DNA of 5,297 nt from Desulfobacteraceae bacterium (GTDB taxonomy: Bacteria > Desulfobacterota > Desulfobacteria > Desulfobacterales > JAUWMJ01). Where the stretch lies: contig JAUWOH010000239.1 in NCBI GenBank assembly GCA_030612225.1, positions 1 through 5,297 on the forward strand, given 5' to 3'. Of this stretch, positions 1 through 5,297 are shown in pieces. A program made the translations under genes and the position numbers. The notes under the pieces are model-generated. The model was not told where the DNA came from. It searched no databases and saw only the letters and a program-made list of their open reading frames with translations. Position 1 is the stretch's first letter, and the number at the start of each line of letters is the position of its first letter.

Positions 1-35
1 TTCATCATTCGAAATTCCTTGTTCGATATTCGACC
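1..35. repeat. Degenerate heptamer tandem array at left edge
   Basis: The first 35 bases divide exactly into five heptamers on the plus strand: TTCATCA, TTCGAAA, TTCCTTG, TTCGATA, TTCGACC (consensus TTCGANN; NNTCGAA on the minus strand). The period equals that of the arrays around 3828-3959, but the core is TCGAA instead of TCAAT. It may continue beyond the window. It resembles dispersed short tandem heptamers of bacterial intergenic regions; copies elsewhere in the genome cannot be seen from here. Confidence 0.65.
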
Positions 36-214
36 TGCCCGCCAATGCCTTTTTGTACGAATTGCTTTGGCCGCCCTATGCTATAATAATAGAGTGAATA
101 AGTACCAACACCCATAAAGGGCTATGGCAGGCGGGTATTCAAATAATATTTACTAAAAGTAGCAATATTAAACTATTTGAGTAAAATCAGACAAATTTTC
201 AATGAACTATATTA
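36..214. other. Intergenic region downstream of ftsW, no gene recognised
   Basis: This is AT-rich sequence with only short open frames. A small hairpin pairs CCATA (112-116) with TATGG (123-127) around a six-base loop. CCCGCC at 38-43 is the reverse complement of GGCGGG at 130-135 and may mark the edges of a repeat core next to the heptamer array. No convincing terminator, RNA gene or promoter is visible. A compact cluster would have murG starting close to the ftsW stop; it does not. Confidence 0.6.
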
Positions 215-1333
215 TCATTCCTCTTTTGGCGTTGCTCCAATATTCATCAGTATTCCTATGGAAGCCATATTTATCAAAAGTGATGTGCCGCCATAACTTA
301 AAAAGGGTAAGGTAAGTCCCTTTGTCGGCAGGAGTCCTAATGTAACCCCCATGTTGACACAAACCTGAAGAACAATTGCTATTGTAAGCCCCGTAGCAAT
401 AAATGCGCCAAATGTATCTTTTGCATTTCTGGCAATAATGATCCCTCTCCAGAAGATCAGTACATAAAGAGCTATAATAAACAAAACACCTATAAGACCC
501 AGCTCCTCACCAATGACGGAAAAAATAAAATCGGTATGGGGTTCGGGAAGATAGAACAGCTTCTGATAACCTTTCCCGATGCCTGTTCCCCAAATTCCTC
601 CTGTACCAAATGCCATAAGGGAATGAATAATCTGGTACCCCTCATCTGACGGGTATTGCCATGGATCCAAGAAGCTTATTATACGTTTAATCCTGTATTC
701 TGCGCTGATCATAAAAATATATGCAGCAGGCAAAACGAAGAGCAGAGATAACAGCAGATGAGAGATCCGTACGCCACCGATAAACAACATAAGCCATGTG
801 ATTGCTCCGACGATAACTACGCCGCCAAAATCAGGCTGCATTAAAATAAGAGTTGTAAAAATACCAAGCACCAAAACATGTGGCAAAAAGCCGACGGAAA
901 AATCTTTAATATTTTCCTTTTTTTTATCCATGGAATAGGCAAGGTAGATTATTAATGCAAACCTGGCAAATTCCGAGGGTTGAAACGTTAAACTACCTAT
1001 TCTTAGCCAGCGCATAGAGCCCCCGGCAGAATATCCAAGACCGAAAAGCTTGATCGCTACAAGGAAAAATATAGCAAGAATCAAAAACGGATATGTCAAA
1101 GAACGAAAATGCTTATATGGAAAATGTCTGCAGGCAACCAGCGTAATAATGCCAGCCAGAGCAAAAAATGCCTGTTTTTTTAAAAAAAAGTAGTCGTTTG
1201 AAAATTTTTTTAGTGCAAGAGCGGAGCTGGCGCTGTAAACCATGACAATACCTATGCCGACCAGGAAAAGAACTGGAAACAGAAGTTTCACGTCATATGC
1301 TGCTCCTTGCTCTTTTTGTTTATCTCCGATCAC
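215..1333 (-). CDS. ftsW: Septal peptidoglycan glycosyltransferase FtsW (SEDS family)
   Basis: FtsW is the SEDS-family membrane glycosyltransferase that polymerises lipid II at the division septum together with a class B penicillin-binding protein (FtsI). The 372 residues form repeated hydrophobic segments from residue 16 onward, matching the ten-helix family topology. Family motifs are GGSMRWLRIGSLTFQPSEFAR (104-124), LMQPDFGG (164-171), and YLPEPHTDFIFSVIGEELGL (261-280), whose D268 aligns with the essential aspartate (E. coli FtsW D297). LGLLPTKGLTLPFLSYGGTS lies near the C-terminus. The PEPHTDF form and the position between murD and the expected murG favour FtsW over RodA. The start is GTG at 1333, inside the murD 3' end, with GGGGAG seven bases upstream; the next in-frame Met (residue 31) would remove the first membrane helix. 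The stop is TGA, and no gene follows in the remaining 214 bases. Confidence 0.95.
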   Translation of the reverse strand: MIGDKQKEQGAAYDVKLLFPVLFLVGIGIVMVYSASSALALKKFSNDYFFLKKQAFFALAGIITLVACRHFPYKHFRSLTYPFLILAIFFLVAIKLFGLGYSAGGSMRWLRIGSLTFQPSEFARFALIIYLAYSMDKKKENIKDFSVGFLPHVLVLGIFTTLILMQPDFGGVVIVGAITWLMLFIGGVRISHLLLSLLFVLPAAYIFMISAEYRIKRIISFLDPWQYPSDEGYQIIHSLMAFGTGGIWGTGIGKGYQKLFYLPEPHTDFIFSVIGEELGLIGVLFIIALYVLIFWRGIIIARNAKDTFGAFIATGLTIAIVLQVCVNMGVTLGLLPTKGLTLPFLSYGGTSLLINMASIGILMNIGATPKEE

Positions 1334-2711
1334 AGGCTTTCTCCCCGCCTTTTTTCAGTAGTTCAACCGCCTCGCAATAGACTTTGCCTCTATGGGTATA
1401 ATCGTCATACATGTCAAAACTTGAACATGCAGGGGATAATAGAACAATATCTCCGGGTTTTGCTGAATCGCAAGCTGTAAAAACAGCATCTTCCATTGTT
1501 GAGGCAGTATTTACAGGTACAACATCATTAAAAGAAGATATTATATTTCCTTTTGCTTCTCCGATAGCAATAATCTTTTTTGTTATGTGTCGAACGGTGT
1601 CTCTTAATGAATCAAAATTCGCTCCCTTGTTACGACCTCCCATTATCAGAATTACCCTGCCGCTGAAGCATTCAAGAGCCCTTGTGACCGCATCAACATT
1701 TGTCGCCTTTGAATCGTTGAAATACTTCACGTCATTAACCATAGCAACATATTCAAGCCGGTGCGGGAGTCCCTTGAAGTTGTCAAGCGCAGTTTGTATA
1801 CCTTCAAGGGTTCCACCTGCGGATAGAGCCGCAAGGCATGCTGCACAAGCGTTTTCAATATTATGCTTTTCCTTAATGCCCGAGCCGGAAAGATCGATAT
1901 TCATAGGGCTTTGGGTTTTGCAACTGCTTTTAAAAAATAATTTAATATTTTTTTTGTTTACTGTTGATCCTTCTTCGTTTTCCTTTCTTGCAGTAAAAAA
2001 GAGTTTCCTGCTGTTTATATTTTCAGTGCATTTGCGGATTAAAGGGTCAAAACCGTTTAAAACAACTGTATCGCCGGAATCCTGATTTTTAAAAATCCGG
2101 CATTTTGATTTTACATAGGCGTTAAAATCAGGATAGCGATCAAGATGATCTTCGGCTATATTTAGCAAGACACTTACTTTTGGTTTGAAACTTTCTATTG
2201 TATCGAGTTGGAAGCTGCTTACCTCAACAACAATAATTTCAGCCTTTTCTTTCCTGTCAACATACCCGATTAAAGGAGTGCCGATATTTCCTCCAACGAA
2301 CACATTAAATCCGGAACTTTTCAGCATTTCACCCAAGAGAGTTGTGGTTGTTGTTTTGCCGTTGGTGCCTGTTATTGCGATAACAGGCTGATCGATAAAT
2401 TTTGATGCAAGTTCAATTTCGCCAAGTACGTCAATTCCTTTGCCTTTAGCTTTTTGAATCTGAGGGATAGTATGAGGAACTCCAGGGCTCAGCACAATAA
2501 GGTCCACATTTTCAAAAGTACTATTTTTATGGCTACCGAGTTCCATATTTACACCAAGTTCACGAATGATTGACACAGTGTCGCCAAGCTCATCTTCTTT
2601 TGCCATGTCCGTCACAGTGACAAATGCGCCTCGATTTGCTAAAAAGCGAGCTGTTGAAACCCCTGTCATTCCAAGACCTACGACAAGTACTTTTTTTTTA
2701 AACAAATTCAT
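1320..2711 (-). CDS. murD: UDP-N-acetylmuramoyl-L-alanine--D-glutamate ligase MurD
   Basis: MurD is the cytoplasmic Mur ligase that adds D-glutamate to UDP-MurNAc-L-Ala using ATP. The 463 residues are slightly longer than E. coli MurD (438). The N-terminal UDP-binding Rossmann-like domain begins VLVVGLGMTGVSTARFLA (8-25). The ATP-binding P-loop ITGTNGKTTTTTLL is at 113-126, followed by VEVSSFQLD (162-170) and NIAEDHLDRYPDF (184-196). K203 in SKCRIF aligns by eye with the carbamylated lysine of the family. The C-terminal domain shows HRLE (317-320), FNDSKATN (331-338), MGGRNKG (357-363) and LLSPACSSFDMYDDY (424-438). The ATG shares one base with the mraY stop (TAATG) and has no clear Shine-Dalgarno, so coupling to mraY translation is inferred. 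A run of nine A encodes lysines 5-7. The 3' end overlaps ftsW by 14 bases. Confidence 0.98.
   Translation of the reverse strand: MNLFKKKVLVVGLGMTGVSTARFLANRGAFVTVTDMAKEDELGDTVSIIRELGVNMELGSHKNSTFENVDLIVLSPGVPHTIPQIQKAKGKGIDVLGEIELASKFIDQPVIAITGTNGKTTTTTLLGEMLKSSGFNVFVGGNIGTPLIGYVDRKEKAEIIVVEVSSFQLDTIESFKPKVSVLLNIAEDHLDRYPDFNAYVKSKCRIFKNQDSGDTVVLNGFDPLIRKCTENINSRKLFFTARKENEEGSTVNKKNIKLFFKSSCKTQSPMNIDLSGSGIKEKHNIENACAACLAALSAGGTLEGIQTALDNFKGLPHRLEYVAMVNDVKYFNDSKATNVDAVTRALECFSGRVILIMGGRNKGANFDSLRDTVRHITKKIIAIGEAKGNIISSFNDVVPVNTASTMEDAVFTACDSAKPGDIVLLSPACSSFDMYDDYTHRGKVYCEAVELLKKGGEKACDRR
1341..1346 (-). promoter_or_regulatory. Ribosome binding site of ftsW, supports the GTG start
   Basis: On the minus strand GGGGAG lies seven bases before the GTG at 1333. 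It sits inside the 3' end of murD, so ribosomes finishing murD pass over it. It is the main sequence argument for the non-ATG start of ftsW, since no ATG occurs nearby in frame before the first membrane helix. Confidence 0.75.
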
Positions 2712-2713
2712 TA
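2709..2713 (-). promoter_or_regulatory. TAATG stop/start overlap coupling mraY and murD
   Basis: The mraY stop TAA and the murD start ATG share one base, giving TAATG on the minus strand. The sequence before the murD ATG contains no convincing Shine-Dalgarno, so murD translation probably depends on termination-reinitiation by ribosomes leaving mraY. The overlap is seen directly; the coupling is inferred. Confidence 0.7.
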
Positions 2714-3790
2714 TCTTAATTTAAGCGTACTCATTGATATTAGTGCAAGTGCAATTGCAATTATCCAGAAGCGAACAATGACCTTTGGTTCGGGCCATCC
2801 TTTTAATTCAAAATGGTGGTGCAGAGGCGCCATTTTAAAAATTCTTCTACCGTTTGTCATTTTAAAAAAGCCGACCTGAAAAATTACTGAAAGAGCTTCT
2901 ACTACAAAGAGCCCACCCACCAGCACAAGAAGTATTTCCTGTTTTGTAACAACCGCTACTGTTCCCAAAGCTGCACCTAAGGGAAGAGAGCCTACATCTC
3001 CCATGAAAATTTGAGCAGGGTATGTGTTGAACCATAAAAAACCCATGCCTGCTCCGGCCAGAGCACCACAGAATATGGCAGCTTCTCCGCAACCAGCCAC
3101 GTAATTAACTTGAAGATAATCGGAGATTTTTATGTGTCCGGCAATATAAGCAAAAAACATATATGCTACTGACGCGATGATAACCGGGCCTATGGCAAGA
3201 CCATCAAGACCGTCTGTAAGATTAACTGCATTAGAGGCTCCCACAATGACCAGTGCAGCAAACAGGATATAACCCCAACCGAGGTCCGGTGAGATATTTT
3301 TAAAAAAGGGAACCGTTACCTGTGTATTAAAGTCGGGCTGGGAGCAAACAAGGAAACCGGCAATAAGAGCTATGATCGTTTGGAGTATAAATTTTTTTCG
3401 AACGGTCAGTCCTTTGTTGCGTTTTTTAACCTGCATGAGGTAGTCATCAACAAAGCCGATAAGGCCATAACTTATAATTACAAAAAGTATTATCCATATA
3501 TAAAAATTGGTTAAATTAGTCCAAAGGAGCGTCGATATTACAATTGATGAAAGGATAAGCGTTCCACCCATTGTCGGTGTGCCTGCTTTTTTGTGGTGGG
3601 TTTCGGGGCCGTCTTTTTGTATATACTGGCCCACCTGCAGATTGCTTAATTTCCTGATGACCCATGGGCCAAGAAGAAAACAGATTAAAAAAGCCGTCAG
3701 GCTTGCATAAATAGCCCTAAAGGTAATATACCTGAATACATTAAATGCCGAAAATGTTGTATGTAACGGATATAGTAAGTGGTAAAGCAT
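2711..3790 (-). CDS. mraY: Phospho-N-acetylmuramoyl-pentapeptide-transferase MraY
   Basis: MraY is the integral inner-membrane enzyme that transfers phospho-MurNAc-pentapeptide from UDP to undecaprenyl phosphate, making lipid I and releasing UMP. The 359 residues match the family size (E. coli 360). Visible motifs are GPETHHKKAGTPTMGG (61-76), the acidic pair in GFVDDYL (D115, D116), SNAVNLTDGLDGLA (186-199), FMGDVGSLPLG with the family's catalytic aspartate at D265, and APLHHHFELKGW with the triple histidine at 324-326. Strongly hydrophobic stretches run through the whole protein, consistent with the ten membrane helices known for the family. The ATG at 3790 is preceded by AGGA about 11 bases upstream, a rather long spacing. 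The TAA stop overlaps the murD ATG by one base. The 150-base gap before it carries an inverted heptamer repeat. No key residue is missing. Confidence 0.98.
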   Translation of the reverse strand: MLYHLLYPLHTTFSAFNVFRYITFRAIYASLTAFLICFLLGPWVIRKLSNLQVGQYIQKDGPETHHKKAGTPTMGGTLILSSIVISTLLWTNLTNFYIWIILFVIISYGLIGFVDDYLMQVKKRNKGLTVRKKFILQTIIALIAGFLVCSQPDFNTQVTVPFFKNISPDLGWGYILFAALVIVGASNAVNLTDGLDGLAIGPVIIASVAYMFFAYIAGHIKISDYLQVNYVAGCGEAAIFCGALAGAGMGFLWFNTYPAQIFMGDVGSLPLGAALGTVAVVTKQEILLVLVGGLFVVEALSVIFQVGFFKMTNGRRIFKMAPLHHHFELKGWPEPKVIVRFWIIAIALALISMSTLKLR

Positions 3791-3801
3791 AAAACAGTAG
3801 T

Positions 3802-3805
3802 TCCT
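3802..3805 (-). promoter_or_regulatory. Probable ribosome binding site of mraY
   Basis: On the minus strand AGGA (in TTAGGAAC) lies 11 bases before the ATG at 3790. The spacing is longer than ideal, but nothing better is present and the long murF-mraY gap excludes translational coupling, so mraY must initiate independently here. Confidence 0.55.
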
Positions 3806-3827
3806 AACCCGGACAAGCCGGTACCTG

Positions 3828-3959
3828 ATTGACTATTGATTATTGAAGATTGAATATTTGTGGATGTCGCTTCGCTCTATTATCTTTATGATCCTTTTTT
3901 AAAATTGATCCGCCGGAGGCGGACCTTAAATAGTCAATCTTCAATCTTCAATTTTTAAT
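3828..3959. repeat. Inverted heptamer-array element (about 132 bp) between murF and mraY
   Basis: Four degenerate heptamers on the plus strand at 3828-3855 (ATTGACT, ATTGATT, ATTGAAG, ATTGAAT) face four at 3932-3959 in the opposite orientation (AGTCAAT, CTTCAAT, CTTCAAT, TTTTAAT). The arms 3835-3858 and 3929-3952 are complementary at 21 of 24 positions around a 70-base loop. The core contains a compact GC-rich hairpin. The right arm overlaps the end of murF. The symmetry and size recall miniature inverted-repeat elements, but I see no target-site duplication and no transposase, so mobility is only inferred. Confidence 0.75.
3907..3925 (-). other. Strong GC-rich hairpin downstream of murF
   Basis: On the minus strand GGTCCGCC, loop TCC, GGCGGATC forms an eight-pair stem including one G-U pair; the plus strand has an A-C mismatch there, so the RNA is better paired in the direction of transcription. 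It lies 16 bases past the murF stop. The following AATTTT is only a short T run, so it could be a weak terminator or a stabilising or processing hairpin rather than a full intrinsic terminator. A full stop here would conflict with co-transcription of mraY unless mraY has its own promoter. Confidence 0.6.
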
Positions 3960-5297
3960 TTCTCAACAATCTCTTCCATCCCCATCGCTCTTGAACCTTT
4001 AACCAGGACCCAGTCTCCGGTTTTAAGGTATCCGGGCAGGTCGTTTAAAATCTCTTTTTTATTTCCGATAAATATATTTTTAGATTTCATACCTCCGAGG
4101 ATGGCACCGTCTGCAACCGATATTGCAAACTCGCCTGTTGCGTAAAGCTTGGAAATATTGGAGCTTGCAGCCATGGCACCGACGGTTTCGTGCATGGACT
4201 TTGCATGCTTTCCAAGTTCAAACATGTCGCCGGCAATGAATATTCCTCTGTTATTTTTTTTAAGTGTTGACAGCGTTTTTAATGCAGCTTCCATGGAACC
4301 GGGATTAGCATTATAAGTATCGTCAATCAGATTGATTCCCCTGTCCGTGTGAAGAATATTCATTCTTCCGCCGGCCGGTTTGAAATCTTCAAGACCTGTT
4401 TTTATATCTTTTGCAGATAACCCAAGCTTATATCCAACGGCTGCTGCGGCAAGAGCATTTGAAACCATAAAAATGCCGGGAATTTTAAGGCCGATGGTGA
4501 TTGTTTCTTCCGGCAAAACAAGGGTAAATGAAATGCCACGGTCTGTCTCTAAAATCGCTTCAGCTCGGCTTGTTGCCTCATCGGACAAGCCGAAGAAAAT
4601 TACATTTGCGGAGGCCTTTTCTGCCAGATGCAAAACCCTGTGATCATCTGCATTGAGGACAGCGGTGCCACCGGCTTTGATTTTATCTAAAAGTTCTCCC
4701 TTTGCATGCATAACACCTTCGATGGAACCAACCCCTTCTAAATGTGCAGGGCCGATATTGGTAATTACTCCGATATCAGGCATACATATTTCAGCGAGTC
4801 TTGCTATTTCCCCAGGAGCATTCATGCCAAGTTCGACCACGGCACACTTATGGCCGTGATCGAGTTTAAGAAGGGTGAGGGGAAGTCCTATTTCATTATT
4901 AAAATTTCCTTTGCTTGAAAGCGTTGCGAAACGTTGCCCAACAACAGCAGCAGTCATCTCCCTGGTAGTGGTCTTTCCGTTTGATCCTGTTATGGCGACA
5001 ACAGGCACATTAGCTCGTTTCCTGTGAAAAGAGGCAAGATCGCCAAGAGCTTTTGTTGTATTATTTACTGCCAGGCATATAAGTTTATTTTTTTTCCATT
5101 CATTAACGGGAAGACTATTTACCTTTTCTTTATCTATAATAAGCCCTGGAACAAGCCCTGATATTCCCTGGCGGATTACATCTTCAGCAAAACTGTGGCC
5201 ATCATGAATCTCACCTTTGATTGCGACATACAGCTCGTCTGATGAAATACTGCGGGAGTCAATACTAATACCCGAAAATCCGTAATCTAGATCGCCG
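3941..5297 (-). CDS. murF: UDP-N-acetylmuramoyl-tripeptide--D-alanyl-D-alanine ligase MurF (5' end outside window)
   Basis: MurF is the cytoplasmic ATP-dependent ligase that adds D-Ala-D-Ala to UDP-MurNAc-tripeptide, the last soluble step of the peptidoglycan precursor. The frame is open from the window edge to a TGA at 3943-3941, giving 451 visible residues; E. coli MurF has about 452, so I infer that roughly 15-25 N-terminal residues are missing. The GTG at 5008 is not the real start: the 96 codons upstream encode the MurF N-terminal domain, including SIDSRSI and ELYVAIKGEIHDGHSF (visible residues about 11-36). The P-loop TGSNGKTTT is at about 103-111, the central-domain signature DDTYNANPGS and then GDMFELG follow, and KGSRAMGMEEIVEKL lies near the C-terminus. 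The final codons (KLKIED and stop) fall in a heptamer repeat. It is the first visible gene of the minus-strand dcw run, separated from mraY by 150 bases. Confidence 0.96.
   Translation of the reverse strand, partial: GDLDYGFSGISIDSRSISSDELYVAIKGEIHDGHSFAEDVIRQGISGLVPGLIIDKEKVNSLPVNEWKKNKLICLAVNNTTKALGDLASFHRKRANVPVVAITGSNGKTTTREMTAAVVGQRFATLSSKGNFNNEIGLPLTLLKLDHGHKCAVVELGMNAPGEIARLAEICMPDIGVITNIGPAHLEGVGSIEGVMHAKGELLDKIKAGGTAVLNADDHRVLHLAEKASANVIFFGLSDEATSRAEAILETDRGISFTLVLPEETITIGLKIPGIFMVSNALAAAAVGYKLGLSAKDIKTGLEDFKPAGGRMNILHTDRGINLIDDTYNANPGSMEAALKTLSTLKKNNRGIFIAGDMFELGKHAKSMHETVGAMAASSNISKLYATGEFAISVADGAILGGMKSKNIFIGNKKEILNDLPGYLKTGDWVLVKGSRAMGMEEIVEKLKIED

Noticed and set aside
62..92. 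Promoter-like TTGCTT ... TATAAT on the plus strand
   Set aside because: The spacing between the two boxes is only 14 bases and no plus-strand gene follows. AT-rich sequence produces such matches often.
82..110. Promoter-like TTGGTA, 17 bases, TATAGC on the minus strand, toward the expected murG
   Set aside because: The spacing is right but each box matches consensus at only four of six positions. This is too weak to annotate without transcript data.
5..115. 36-codon ATG frame on the minus strand after ftsW
   Set aside because: It runs through the heptamer array, has no recognisable motif and no good ribosome binding site, and its composition looks like translated repeat. The frame ends at a TGA at 7-5.
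1411..2085. Open frame of 224 codons on the plus strand
   Set aside because: It lies entirely antisense to murD, whose motifs are intact on the other strand. The product shows no recognisable domain and looks like a shadow frame.
2862..3092. Short minus-strand frame overlapping mraY
   Set aside because: It is an alternative frame inside mraY with a cysteine- and serine-rich product typical of out-of-frame translation.
3791..3940. Own promoter for mraY in the murF-mraY gap
   Set aside because: TTGACT and GATAAT hexamers occur on the minus strand, but neither has a partner box at proper spacing.
1..5297. Novel defence, mobile or biosynthetic system
   Set aside because: All substantial coding capacity is explained by murF, mraY, murD and ftsW with intact motifs. 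There is no CRISPR array, transposase, toxin or RNA gene in the window.

Overview
The window holds four consecutive genes of the division and cell wall (dcw) cluster, all read on the minus strand: murF (5' end outside the window), mraY, murD and ftsW. This is the usual bacterial order murF-mraY-murD-ftsW. The proteins are full-length apart from MurF and carry intact catalytic motifs, so the pathway section looks functional. Base composition is moderately AT-rich by eye. The complete dcw order, the FtsW type and the style of the intergenic repeats fit a Gram-negative, possibly Desulfobacterota-like, bacterium. That placement is an impression from the protein sequences, not a demonstrated assignment.

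Layout from the right edge, in the direction of transcription. murF enters at 5297 and ends at 3941. A 150-base gap follows, unusual for a dcw cluster. It holds a symmetrical repeat structure: two arrays of four degenerate heptamers in opposite orientation around a 76-base core with a strong GC-rich hairpin. The right array runs into murF and supplies its last codons and stop. mraY (3790-2711) is joined to murD (2711-1320) by a TAATG stop/start overlap. murD overlaps ftsW (1333-215) by 14 bases, and ftsW starts at GTG with a good ribosome binding site. The last 214 bases hold no convincing gene. They are AT-rich and include a second heptamer array (1-35) of a related but different sequence. 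The next gene in a canonical cluster, murG, is not visible; at most its start codon may lie at the left edge.

The genes work in sequence. MurD adds D-Glu to UDP-MurNAc-L-Ala. MurF adds D-Ala-D-Ala to the tripeptide precursor, giving UDP-MurNAc-pentapeptide. MraY transfers the phospho-MurNAc-pentapeptide to undecaprenyl phosphate to make lipid I. FtsW, with its partner penicillin-binding protein, polymerises lipid II at the septum. I see no defence system, mobile-element protein, RNA gene or CRISPR array. The points worth a second look are the heptamer repeats and how they meet the coding sequences.
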